A stretch of DNA of 64,000 nt from Catonia carolina (lineage: Eukaryota > Arthropoda > Insecta > Hemiptera > Achilidae): positions 188,906,783 through 188,970,782 of the forward strand of contig JAQMRL010000001.1 of assembly GCA_035578175.1 (NCBI GenBank), given 5' to 3'. A program made the translations under genes and the position numbers. Shown in pieces: positions 1-25,220 of the stretch. Position 1 is the first letter of the stretch; each line of letters opens with the position of its first letter. The notes below the pieces were generated by a model, which saw only the letters and a program-made list of their open reading frames with translations, was not told where the DNA came from and did no database searches.

Positions 1-23
1 GAAAACAATGTTAAAACATTTAC

Positions 24-13370
<13,347 letters not shown>

Positions 13371-13492
13371 TTACTTTTAGTATCTCTGTTATGTATAACG
13401 ATCACACTTTCCACAACGAACTCTGATGATTGAAAGAGCAGCTGAACTACTTCACAAACACAACATACAGAGAAACACTGAATGTCCGTCCA

Positions 13493-13516
13493 GTTGGCAC
13501 ACGTCAACGTGCCAAC
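13493..13516 (-). promoter_or_regulatory. Palindromic ACGT-core site upstream of TRAM (candidate UPR element)
   Basis: An 8-bp inverted repeat (GTTGGCAC / GTGCCAAC) encloses an 8-nt centre. Read toward TRAM it contains TTGACGTGTGCC about 130-150 nt upstream of the start codon. The TGACGTG core resembles the XBP1/ATF6 unfolded-protein-response element, which would suit an ER translocon gene. The functional reading is inference. Confidence 0.35.
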
Positions 13517-14132
13517 TTGACAATTCCCCGGTTACATAGCAGCAGCATCAATGCTTTGATTGCACGTGGTTGCTTTGCGGTGATAAGTGAAAATTTCCCT
13601 TTTTAGCATATTTCGAGCTGAAATAAACTATTATTGCTGTTTATAGCTACTTAAATCTGAATTTTAAAAGGATACATAAATTTATTTATAAAGTATTTTA
13701 GTAAAAAAATATGTTTGTGTCGCCAATTGAACGGATATATACAGTATATGACAATCGTTTATATCACGAAATTTAACTGTACGTAATTATTCTAGCTCAA
13801 TTTAAATGGTCGGTAGGCTACTGTAATTTGGCATGAGTGTGAGTTCATTAATTAAAAATTCTGTTCTTAAGAAGAGCGGCAGTAAAATTGGGTTATTTTG
13901 CCGTTTATGACTTTTGAAAGTCTTATGCTGTGCAGATTTTGAGGAAATTTTGTTAAACTTTACCTAACAACGATCCGCTGTCACAGAAGGTACAATTAAA
14001 CAATTAACATTCCTAATATACGGAGATATTCGAACAACATAAACAATAGGTTGCATTAAAAAACAATCCACATACCACGATATAGCTTTTAATTCTACTA
14101 CAAAATGAATAAATTAATACATTGTTTTAGGT

Positions 14133-14173
14133 CAGGGCCGTTGAATCAGAGATTCCCTTATTCAACGGCCCTG
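14133..14173. repeat. GC-rich perfect hairpin
   Basis: A 14-bp perfect inverted repeat CAGGGCCGTTGAAT / ATTCAACGGCCCTG encloses 13 nt. It is much more GC-rich than its surroundings. TTTTAGG flanks it on both sides. Confidence 0.7.
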
Positions 14174-16139
14174 GTTTTAGGTACTAAAAGGATATGGCCT
14201 ATCACTTTCAAGTTACAAAAAATAAAAGTTTAAAAGTACTGAAGCTTGTAATCCCATTTGAAATGTTTGTTATTGAAGTAATGGGTAAATTAACAAGTGA
14301 AATAAAATATCTACGTGAGATTGTTTATATACTTTTAGAATTACTGTAGCTCATGCGATCTCTTCCCATTCATCAATTTAAAAATTAGCGGTATTAGAAT
14401 TCACTGTTGGACAATATAACAAAGCTATTGGACTCAATAATTTATTGAAAGTTTATTTTGCTGCATGTAAAAAAAATCAATTCATGTTGTCATCAGTCAT
14501 AACATTAGATTGTTGTCAAAATGTACTTTTTGTTAATCATTTTTGTACAAATTGTAATCGCCGAATATTCCACTAGGTCAGCTGTGAAGGTCGTACCGGT
14601 CACAGATGAAGGTGTTCTACCAATGTCAAATTTGTGTTCACCCTTATTATTGATGTAGTGCAAGGGAGGTTAAGTCATACGGTTTTAATTTTAGAATCTG
14701 GAATTTTAGAAAGGAAAGGTTTGCGTCAATTAACTTAATCAACAGTTATTACTGTTTATGTTTATGTGAGTATACATGAAACATTATTATATCGTAATGT
14801 GTGTAAATTTTGAATATATCAAATGGAAAGTTTGTTTTGATGTTTGGTACGATTGTTGAATAGCATTTTCCAGTTTTCTTGTCATCATTAAATAACTTGG
14901 GGGATCTTAGGTTCAATAGTCATTGATGTCATTTTATTATTATTTTTTAATGCGGCGAAGTTTGTTTTGACAATGTAACTTAATAAAATTGTATTTTGAA
15001 AATTCTATGCGTAACTATGGGCGAAAGCTAGCGATTCGCAGCTTAAGTATTAGTAGATGTTTTTCATGTTGATGTAAACATATCACATATGCCGAAAGTT
15101 CATATTTAAAAAGAAATTTCGGTACCGGCCTTTCATAACGCTAATAAAGTTTTATACATTTAATTAAAATATAAGGTTACTATAGCTTTTGTATCTAATT
15201 TTACGTAATTATACCCGGGCTTAATTTTACATTTCATTATTTATTTTGTTATACGCTATTTTAAAAAAGTATTTTTATTTAGTGAATTTATTATTTATTC
15301 ATGTTATCTTGAGAAGTCATTAAGGTAAAAATAACCCCAACAAAACCCCCAAAATTAAGCGTCTACTATTAATTAATTTATAGTAAAAGTTTCTTGTTGT
15401 TAAAATATAGTTGTAAAAACATAAAATTTCAGAAAAAAATGGCTCTAACTTCAATAGTTTTTATCATTTTTAATTTTTCACATTCTATCTATTTTACTGA
15501 GTAGTGTCATGCAAACAGTAGTGTGATCTTGACAAACTGATCTTCACATTTCATGACCACCTAATGTTGAACAAAGTAATTTAAAAGGATGTCCATTTAT
15601 GGTGTTATTCATTTTGGAATTTAAACTACTACTCCAATTGGAGTGAAATTCAAAAACAAAGTTTTTAGAGTTAGCTATGTACCCCCCCCCACACCCAAAC
15701 TAAGGGCCACCTAATTTCAGTTTAAAAACACAATTTTCTCAAAAACTCTTCAGACAGGATCACCCTTATATATGCGTAATAAGGAGGCTCTGTCTTGCTC
15801 AAAAATTGATTTTTCAAAATGACAGAATTGAAAATTTGTCAGCTTTTTTATATATTTTTCTTGTCTAGTTTATATAAGATGTCATGGGTAATTTTATTTG
15901 AAAAACTATATCAAAATTAATTTGTTGTAAAATGGCAGGCTTAATGTGTAGCAAAAAAATGATTTCAATGAAAGTTAGAGATAATTGAAAATGTTAATAC
16001 TTTTGAAAGTAGTATGTGTATTTTTTGTCCTAGACTTTATGACAATGGGTTATTTTCTGTAGTAAACCACATTAAAATTGGTTGATTCCACATTGAGAGC
16101 TTTGACATTGTTGATTATAAAATTATAACAAAAAACCTA

Positions 16140-17170
16140 TACAGATCAAGTCAGACACAGGAGCCATCACTCGTGGAGTCTTACAGGGATCTGTACTAGG
16201 GCCTGTACTTTTTATTCTATTCATGAATGATTTTCTTTAATATATAGAAAATTATAGCTGCTCTTGTCTTATATGCTAATTCACTGACTCACAGTACTAC
16301 TGCTAGGCAGAAAAGACCCTGAACAACCCTGGCAGTTTTATCACACATAGGCCTGCATGGCCATTCTCTACTAAGTCACAGTGACTTAGCAGTGAATTAA
16401 CCTACATGCAGTAGCCTTAAGCAGTGATTAAGTCACACATGTGACTTAGCAGTACTGGTGAGAAAGAGGAATACTGGAAGGCTACCTGATGTGGAGAGAG
16501 CTTTTTCAACTAAATACCTGGGTATAACAGTTGATGATGGTCTTTACATGGACCCACATCAATTATCTATATAGCCAACTCAGCAAAGGGATGTTTGTAA
16601 TATGGGAATGAAGAAATTAGTGACATGATGACAGCTAAGATTGCCTACTATGCAATACTTAAGTCACTTCTCTATTATAGAATTGTAGTATGAAAGACAC
16701 TTCAGCTGGAGAAAACTATAAAAAAAATTTTTATCCTTTGAAATAGGTAGTAATTTTTCTTAGGAAAAATTTTTCCAGCTTAGAGAATTGTGCAGAGAAA
16801 TATACTGACAACTAAGAATCCTTACTTTTGTAATCTTCTGCATTCTGGAGGTCATACCCTGCGTTCACATCAAGGACCTATAAAGACTTAGAACAGGTGT
16901 GCAGGTTCATAGTTATAATACATGGCATACATCCAATTACTGCCTCTCTGTACATAATCTCAGTGCAACTGAAAATGGACTAGGCTATACGGGAACCAAT
17001 ATGTAGAACATCCTGCAAGGAGATCTCAAAAAACTGACAAATGATATTTTGCTCAGGGACTGAAAATATGGCTCTGGAACAGACCTTTCTATGCCCTAGA
17101 AGTACTGCCCCCCATATTGTGCTCTCTACTTCTGGGGTCCTTAAACATAGAAGACAGAGATTCATCTAGG
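16140..17170 (+). pseudogene. Eroded non-LTR retrotransposon (LINE) reverse transcriptase
   Basis: The plus strand reads GAITRGVLQGSVLGPVLFIL, the reverse transcriptase block 4 of Jockey/CR1-type LINEs. It is followed by FMNDF. About 300 nt later KYLGITVDDGLYMDPH matches the downstream conserved block. Stops and frame changes are frequent, so it is long dead. Short palindromes built on CTAAGTCAC/GTGACTTAG lie within it (16373-16452). Confidence 0.75.
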
Positions 17171-17276
17171 TTTTAAACGTGTAACAGTGTATTAATTGTA
17201 TACACTATTTTAATTTATCACTGTAAATTTTAATCTATAACAATCTACTTCTGTTTTTAAATATGATATATATTTT

Positions 17277-18180
17277 TTACTTTCTCTTGCCTATATTGAT
17301 ATATAGGTAGGAAAGTATTGTTTTCATGTTGATTTTTTGAGTTTTCACCGGATCTACTGGTTTTCAGACCATGTGAACCCAAAAAACATTTTTCAGCAAT
17401 TGGTCTGTGTGCGTGCGTGTGAACAGAATATCTCAAGAACAGAACATTGTACGAACTTGAAACTTAAGTTAGATACCACTAGAGGACCTGATACAAACAT
17501 TTTCATCAGAATCGGTCTACCGGAAGTAGTAGTTTATTCGTGTCATTTTTCTCTTTTTTGTGATTTTCTCAAAAACGGCTCCTACAGTTTTTTATAAAAT
17601 CGCTTCATATACTAATTTGTGTATGCTCTATAAGATAGGATAGGTGCCATGTTTGCTGAATTTCTTGGGGAGGCTGTTTTTGCGTAGAAATATATTTTTT
17701 TTTAAAGATTACTGCTTTAATATGCATTTTAGCGTATTAATGTAGAGAATTTAAAATCCTATAACTTTTATTTCGAACATTTTTTTGTATAACACTTAGT
17801 TTAGCAGTAATTAGTGATTTTCTTTTTCTTCATGAAAATCTGTAAAAAAGTAGATTATTTTAAGATTGCAGCTTTAATATGCATTTTAGCGCAAAAATGT
17901 ATATAATCAAATTTATAATAAAATAAGAGATCTACAACTTTTATTTGGAGCATTTTTCTCTACAGAGCCTAATTTACCGTGAAGGAGTAATTTTCAATAT
18001 TTTTAAGCCAAACTGAGGTTGATTTCCATTGTGCGTCTTTCAGTCATGATTAAAATTAGTTTGTTTATTGAGAATAGGTGGTTTTTTTTATTTGTAGTAG
18101 TTTATTACTAATGTTAGGTTATTTTGTTAATTATTTGCATTGGCAAGAGAAAGTGTAAGTGTTTCACATCAGATTTTTTC
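17277..18180 (+). repeat. Interspersed repeat, TACTTTCTCTTGCC family, copy A
   Basis: About 0.9 kb. It opens TTTACTTTCTCTTGCCTATA and closes TTGGCAAGAGAAAGTG followed by AGTGTTTCACATCAGA, giving a 13-bp terminal inverted match. It contains GTTTTCACCGGATCTAC, a GT-rich spot (17404-17420), then two imperfect direct repeats (about 17695 and 17861) around TTTAATATGCATTTTAGCG. No protein coding is seen. The class is unknown. Confidence 0.75.
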
Positions 18181-18344
18181 ATTATTATCTAAAAGATTAC
18201 TATTAAAAATGATTCTGATTCATTGAAATCAGTGTTAAAGTAATTATAATTTTTTACTTAAGAAGTGCAGTACGGGCACGGTTCCAAAACTTTCTCTTAC
18301 AGCTTGAAGTCGCTATATAATCTTAGACTATACAAAAATCTTTT

Positions 18345-18455
18345 TTTGTCATCAGTCTCTTGACTGGTTTGATGCAGTCCAAGCTGTTCTATCTTGTGCA
18401 AGTTGTTTCATATCTATATACCTGTAACATCCTACATCTTTTGTAATATTTGCTT
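18345..18455 (+). repeat. Dispersed repeat fragment (GACTGGTTTGATGCAGTCC)
   Basis: It reads CAGTCTCTTGACTGGTTTGA then CTATCTTGTGCAAGTTG and CCTACATCTTTTGTAATA. It resembles a short sequence I recall as widely dispersed in insect genomes; I cannot assign its parent element. Confidence 0.4.
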
Positions 18456-18627
18456 ACAAAAATATATAGATACAAAAATTTACAAAAATCTATAGACTAC
18501 AAAATGTGTTCTGTGTGCCGATAACTAAAGTCATATCTTCTCCTGCACTAATCACTCTATCAAAAGTTTATTGCTACCAGGACAAATGAGTTTTGTAAAA
18601 TATCCATTCATATACATATTTTAAATT

Positions 18628-19600
18628 TTTAAAAAATCTGGTGTGAAACACTCACATGACTTTCTCTTGCCAATGCAAATAGTAAACTATATTAACTAAC
18701 ATTAGTTATAAAACATTAGAAATAAACAAAAAAACTTACCTCAATAAACATAATCTAATTTTAATCATGAATGAAAGATGCAAAATTAAAATCAACCTGT
18801 TTGGCTAAAAAAATACTTAAAATCACTCATTCACGCTAAACTAGGCTCTGTAGAGAAAAATGCTAAAAATAAAAGTTGTAGTTCTATTAATTTCCTATAA
18901 ATTTGATTTTATAAGTTACACTTTTGTCATAAAATGCATGCTAAAGCTGAAATCTTAAAAAATCAATTTTTTACACATTTTCATGAGAAAAAAAACAGAA
19001 AATCGCTAATTACCGTTAAACTAAGCATTATACAAAAAAAGTTTAAAATAAAAGTTGTAGGAATTAAATTCTCTGCAACTTTTATTACATACATTTTTGC
19101 GCTGAAATGCATATTAAAGGCGCAATATTAAAAAACATTTTTTTACGCAAAAACAGTCTTCCCAAGAATTTCAGCAGACATGGCGCCTACACTATCTTGT
19201 AGAAAATAAACAATTTAGTAAATGAGGTGATTTAAAAAAAAAATTGTAGGAGCCGTTTTTGAGAAAATGCAAATGAAAAATGACAAATAACTACTACTTC
19301 CAGTTGACCGATTTTGATGAAAATGTTTGTATTGGGTCCGATAGTGGTATCTAACTTAAATTTCAAGTTTCAAGTTCGTACGATGTTCCATTCTTGAGAT
19401 ATTCTGTTCACACACACACACACACACACACGCACGCACCTACGCGCGCGCGCACACACACACGCACACACACACGTTTTTTGGGTTCAGGGAACGATTG
19501 GGGTCTGAAAACGTGTAGATCCGGTGAAAACTCAACGTTGAAAAATTGACATGAAAACAATACTTTCTTTCCTATATGTTCATATAGACAAGAGAAAGTA
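18628..19600 (-). repeat. TACTTTCTCTTGCC family, copy B
   Basis: Inverted relative to copy A, with the same end blocks and internal duplicate units. An expanded (CA)n tract interrupted by CG-rich units lies at 19413-19475, exactly where copy A has its GT-rich spot. Confidence 0.78.
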
Positions 19601-19694
19601 ATAAATTGGGAAAACTAGGATCTTTACCTAGGAATGAATTTAATAGGTCTAAATAAGATTTTTTTGTAGCCTACTAGCCTTAAATAACCTTTAA

Positions 19695-19790
19695 TGGCTG
19701 GCCCGTTGGCGTAGTGGTTAAGTGCAACTGGTTTCTATGCCAGGGTCCTGGGTTCGATTTCTGATCAGGATTTTTTCTTCACTTATTTTC
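19695..19790 (+). repeat. tRNA-derived SINE
   Basis: Box A TGGCGTAGTGG (19707-19717) and box B GGTTCGATTTC (19751-19761) are spaced as in a tRNA gene. A full tRNA cloverleaf with paired acceptor stem is not evident, and the block recurs in part at 4800, so I call it a SINE head rather than a tRNA gene. Confidence 0.7.
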
Positions 19791-19891
19791 ATATATCATC
19801 ATTCTTAACCATCTGAATTAGCATCAATTGCAAAACGATCAGATGTAAAACAAAAAAACACCTTTAATCATGGATTAAAACCATTAAACCT

Positions 19892-19893
19892 GC

Positions 19894-19930
<37 letters not shown>
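19892..19930. repeat. (ATT)n microsatellite
   Basis: About 13 uninterrupted ATT units, some 120 bp downstream of the SINE head; it may be the SINE tail. Confidence 0.9.
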
Positions 19931-20371
19931 GTATCTTATGCTAATACATGAAGAGATATCATGAAAAGCTTTTTTATGTATTATGATTGGCGGGGCAGAT
20001 TAAACTGCTATTTTAACTGTCATCAAATGTGACAGATTGATAAAAGTAATAAGCCTAATCCTATTAGTTGTTGAGTTGCCTAGGCTGTTTTAATTATGCA
20101 TGATATCTTGCCATTATTTGATCACGAATCCATAAAATGATTACTATTGTGATGATTGATGAAATTAAGTAAATCACAAATTCATTTTCTTTTACATTCG
20201 TTTATAAAATCATTTGATTCTTGTGATAAAGTATTCTGGTATTAATATTATTAATCCATAAAATAATATTATTTTAAATGGTCATAAATAATTAATGTCC
20301 ATTTCTTATGCTGTTCTTGAAATTATAATGTTAGTTGTAGGAAAATAAGGTAGTCATGTTTATTAAAAAAA

Positions 20372-21142
20372 ATCTGTTGTGAAACACTCAGACAACTTTC
20401 TCTTTCCAATGCAAATAATTAACAATAAACCTAACATTAGTAATAAAACATTAGAAATAAACAAAAAACTAACTTCAATAAACATAACTTAATTTTAATT
20501 ATGAGTGAAAGACGCAAAATGAAAATCAACCTCAGTTTGGCTTAAAAATACAGAAAATAACTCTTTCACGCTAAACTAGGCTCTGTAGAGAAAAATGCTC
20601 TAATTTAAGTTGTAGATCTTTTAATTTTCTATAAATTTGATTTTACAAGTTACACTTTTGTCCTAAAATGCATATTAAGGCCAAAATCTTAAAAAAATCA
20701 ATTTTCACAAGTTTTGGTGAGAAGAAAACAGAAAATTGCTAATTACCGCCTAAATAAGCATTATACAAAAAATTGTTAGAAATAGAAGTTGTTGGATTTT
20801 AAATTCTCTACAACTTTTATTATGTAAATTTTTGCGCTTAAATGGATATTAAAGCCGTAATCTTAAAAAAACAATTTTTTTACTTGAAAACAGCCTCACC
20901 AAGAGTTTCAGCAAACATGGTGCCTACCCTATCTTGTAGAGCATAAAAAATTTAGTAAGCCAGGCGATATTAAAAAAATTTGTAGGGCCAGTTTTTGAGA
21001 AAATCGCAAAAAACTGAAAAATCACACGAATAAACTACTACTTCCCGTTGACCGATTTTGATGAAAATGTTCGTGTTGCATCTGGTAGTGGTATGTAACT
21101 TAAGTTTTAAGTTCATACGATGTTCCGTTCTTGAGATATTCT

Positions 21143-21184
<42 letters not shown>

Positions 21185-21332
21185 ACACACACACACAGGC
21201 CAATCGCTAAAAACATGTTTTTTGGGTTCAGGGGGTCTAAAAACGTGTACATCCGGTGAAAACTCGATTTTGAAAAATTGACATGAAAACAATACGTTCC
21301 TTCCTATATATTTATATAGGCAAGAGAAAGTA
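20372..21332 (-). repeat. TACTTTCTCTTGCC family, copy C
   Basis: Same orientation as copy B, about 0.8 kb from it. It has a long (CA)n tract at 21146-21198 at the same internal position. It ends GGCAAGAGAAAGTA. Confidence 0.78.
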
Positions 21333-21796
21333 AAAATAGAATCAAGAATTCCTTCTTAATTTAGTGTACATTTTGTATTTTAAAACTTTTTTGTTAGTGT
21401 AAAGAAAGTCAGCGTAAAATTTCACTTGAAGTGTATTACTAGTACGTAGTTATTCTTTTTGGTAGAAAGACTGGTATGATAACGAGGTAGAAATTATCTT
21501 GGGACAAGGATTATGAAATTTTTTTTAAATTTAATAGATATATATTTTTTTACATTCATGTAAATGTTTGAAAGAAAGACACTATAATGTGATAGATAAG
21601 ATGAATAAGTTGAAAATTCTTTTTTAATGTAATAAATGTTTCTAATTTTAAAAGTTTTTACATCTCTGCAGAGAAAGTGTCAGCTTTGTATTATATTATA
21701 TACTTTCTAACTACATGTATGGTTCTGCCATTTTGTCATAAATTTGTAGATAAGTAATTATTTGTCAAAGATATATTTTCTATTTAATTTCTTTTC

Positions 21797-22012
21797 CCCT
21801 ATATGGATATATATTGAAGGTAAATACTATTTCATGTTGGAGTTTTAACAAGAAATGCACAAATTCAGGCCCTCTGATCCCAAAAAACATGTTTTTTTAC
21901 CGATTGGTGTATGAGTACGTGCATTTGTGCATGCATGCATGTGTGTGAGCAAAATGGCTGAAGAACGGAATATCATTATGAAGTTGAAACTTGGAACTTA
22001 AGTTTGGTACCT
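21797..22012 (+). repeat. TACTTTCTCTTGCC family, 5' fragment F
   Basis: It shares CCCCTATATGGATATATA, the AAAAAACATGTTTTT block, the GT-rich site and the following GAAGAACGGAATATCA block with the other copies, then stops. Confidence 0.6.
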
Positions 22013-22534
22013 TAGAAGAAGTAACTTGATTGGCTTGTATAATCTGATTTATCTCAAACTATTAACAATATTTTGCTCAGTCGATCAATTTTAAACTTTA
22101 AAATATATATCCATGGTCACAATAAAAGTGAAGAGTCAACAGTGAAGCATTCTTTTGTCATGAAGAGGAATGATAGCTTAAGAGGGTTAAAAATACCAAA
22201 GCCTCACCCAAAATAAAATCAGTTCTATAAAAAAATTGTTTTTTTGGTTAAAAAATTGAGATTAAATGTAGGCTGCTTAACAAAAGTGGAAGACAGGTGT
22301 CTGCTTAATTGAACTTTGTAAATATTATCACTAGAGTATCTGCACCATCAAATCTGTATTTAAAATATTAAAAATTTGTTTTTAAAAAACATTTAATGAG
22401 CTACCCAGGTATATGGTACTTTTAATACTTTTTGGAAAACCAGCATAGTGTTAAGGATCTTATCACCACAAGAAATGTGAACTTTGAGTATTTAGAACTG
22501 CAGAAATGAGCATGTGTTGAAATACGCTTGTTGT

Positions 22535-22735
22535 TGTTTAGGTCAACAGCCGAAAGGCTGGTTTGAACCTCTAGAGGTTTTACTAAGTAAAACGAGGAGT
22601 GAGGTGGTTTACAATGCCTTCCTCACTGAATGGAAAAGTATGCTTATCAGCATGCCGGGGCCCTCTGAAAAGCACATATTTTCCACTCTGTAAATGACAC
22701 CTTCACTTCATTCACCACAGGGTCTGGCTGTACAA
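22535..22735 (+). repeat. Dispersed repeat fragment, related to 5752-5925
   Basis: It contains GTTTAGGTCAACAGCCGAAA, GAGGTGGTTTACAATGCCTT and a CTTCACTTCATTCACC end also seen near 7195. Confidence 0.5.
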
Positions 22736-24499
22736 TGAAATTCATTACTTTCAGAGGAGATAACTCTGATTAGTGTCTTTTACACCTCTACCTCTTCTGT
22801 TCTTAAATGATTCAGTCATTTAATTGGCTGACCATGTGATAAGAAACAGAACTATTTATTTTAGCCCTGCAACGAACAGATTGAGTGTAAATAATTTGAC
22901 ACTCCACCTGTCTGTTATGGGCAGGAAATACGCTTATCAATAATTAAGATTTTATTGTACATTTATCTAATAAATTTCTTGTTGTTCACTTCTTAAAATC
23001 GTATTTTAGTTTTTACCAATTTCCTTATACAGTAATAGATGTAACCTCTTTTTGCTCACGCGAACTCCAAAGAATCGCTACCAAAGCAAAATTGGCACAG
23101 GGGACAAGAAAGAAAAAAAAACCCCAAAAAAGGGAAGTCTGCGGTGATGTGGTGCAAAGAAAAGAAATTAACAAAATAATTTTTGAATTAGTAGAAAAAT
23201 TTAATAAAATTAAATTTATAGATTAGGTAACCTTAGTAAATGTAAACTACATTAAATTTTAAATTCAGTCAATAAGAAAATTACAAAGTTACGCAAACAT
23301 TAAATAGAAATTACCATAATTAAATAACCAAAATATAATAATAAGATATGAGCTCAATAATTAATTATATTAGCATGCTTAGAACTGGATCCAGAAAATG
23401 CGATTTAAGAAAATCGTTAATTAAAAAGACCATTTCGGTATTACAATTATAATTATTAAAAATGAATCGATAAATATCAGAAGTAATCAGATTTGGTTTT
23501 TCATGAAAGAGAATTATAAAAATTTAAATAAATAAAAAGATATGATTAAATTTTTACTTCAAATTTTTGATCTTATAAAATAAAAAAATTAAGAAGAAAA
23601 AATATAATTAGTTTCATTATAGCAAACACAAGTTAATTTTGTGTAACAGAATTTAATTTTACAAAATTTATCATTTATGCAACAGTTTGCTAAAATAATA
23701 TCAAAATTTATTTTATAATACTAAAGAAACATATTTATAAAAAGCCAAAAAATTTAATACAATAATGAGGTGGGTGCAAAACATGTTTTGTCCAGATTAT
23801 GCAAAATTGCATACTTACGCAATCATGAGAAAATTTAGAGTCATTTTATGATTTACAAAATTAATAATAATAAATTTTATTTTAATAAGTAATATTTAAA
23901 AAATGTAAAATTTTATTTTTATTTTAAAAGAAAGGAGAGTAGAATATGAAGAAATAGGATGATCCCAAAAGAACTTTGCTAGATAACTAGCTGGAGACAA
24001 GTTTAAGCAAAAGGTGACGTGTCCATTTTAAAATTTGAGAATCCAAATTAATGCATGCCGAAAATTTTTGGGCGCAGGAAAATTTTATCTTGTCCAAAGA
24101 AAATGGATTACAGCTGAGTAGTAATGAAGTGAATTAAATGCGAAGCTTCCAGGTAAAGTTGGAAAACCCAAAAATTAACCTTTCGGATTTCATGCCACAT
24201 CGTAAGGATTAGTTAATTAAGTATAGCATAGGAAGAATCTGCATCCCAAAGCTGGTCCCTGCAAAGAGCAGAAAACCAGGACTAAGAAAAATGAGGGCCA
24301 CCGCAAAAGACAAACAAAAGATAAAAAAAAGTAGATAAACCCCAACAGCACAGCAAAAGATTAAAAAAAATTTAATAGCAAACTTTAAGAAAAGCATTAA
24401 GTTTAAAATTTAGAAAATATAAATTACCCAAAGGGTTTACAAAATTTACAAAATTAAAAAAAATTTTCGGCTTCAATGGGTTTTAACTACCAGCAAAGA

Positions 24500-24860
24500 A
24501 AGAAAGAGACTTGCCGTAAAAACGGGATAGCAATTAGTCAAACAGCAGCAGCATAACTACGCCCCGAAAAACTTAAAAATTTACGGCACATACAATATTA
24601 AGACCCGTACATCTTCCTGACCAATTGCTAAGAGAGAGCGAGAAAAACGAATTACTCAAAAGGAAACCTCGGTTCTGACGTCACCGACCCCCTCCATCCC
24701 GCTAGACATGTACCCAAGAACATGAAAAGCAGGAAAAACGGATCCGACACGACAGAATACAGATAACAGCAGTCGGCAGTACAAAGACAATGAAATGCAA
24801 ATCGATAACGAAATAACGGATTACGGTGACATCAAAAGATTACGAAATTAAATTCAACAA
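24500..24860 (+). promoter_or_regulatory. Less AT-rich segment, candidate Pfk promoter/5' UTR region
   Basis: The composition rises in G+C (for example CTCGGTTCTGACGTCACCGA with a CRE-type TGACGTCA at about 24676) inside AT-rich flanks, 2 kb upstream of the Pfk start codon. The Pfk start is preceded by an acceptor-like TTTCTACAG, which implies an upstream untranslated exon. Placing it here is inference. Confidence 0.3.
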
Positions 24861-24979
24861 GACAGAAAAAGGAAAAATTAATAATTAAATTAAGTAACAT
24901 TAATTTAAAAATGTTACATAAAATACAGTAATTACTTACTTATGTTTAAAATATTTTTCACATCAAAATTTAAAACTTC

Positions 24980-25087
24980 CTACTCCTACCATGGCAGATA
25001 AGGAATAGTTGATTCATATATCTAAAACAGTCTTGCCAACTTATTAATCAGTTTGTTTGTATTCCTTATCTGCCATGGTAGGAGTAG
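24980..25087. repeat. 28-bp perfect inverted repeat at Penelope fragment end
   Basis: CTACTCCTACCATGGCAGAT… at 24980-25007 pairs exactly with 25060-25087, with a 52-nt loop holding the inverted PLE tail TCTTGCCAACTTATTAATCA. Confidence 0.85.
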
Positions 25088-25220
25088 AAAAATTCTCCAA
25101 TATAACTGTACACATGAACAAAAATAAACATACTATGTCAAGTATAAAAAATAATTTAGAAATATTAGAAATAAATGACAGACAAAATGAAATTGAAATT
25201 TTGGAGAAATATTATATTTA

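Noticed and set aside
14570..16130. Possible additional gene between TRAM and Pfk
   Set aside because: No open frame of useful length or conserved motif on either strand; only the LINE remnant from about 16140 is recognisable.
19695..19790. tRNA gene
   Set aside because: Boxes A and B are good, but there is no convincing acceptor stem, part of the block recurs at 4800, and an ATT-rich tail follows, all as in a SINE.
20970..21203. Open frame with a run of alternating Val-Cys residues (minus strand)
   Set aside because: It is only the translation of the (CA)n tract and flanks of a non-coding repeat; similar frames appear at 43806-44147 and 43853-44137 for the same reason.
24209..24397. Hydrophobic 62-codon minus-strand frame resembling a membrane peptide
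   Set aside because: Phe/Leu/Ile richness is what A/T-rich DNA gives by chance; no conserved feature.
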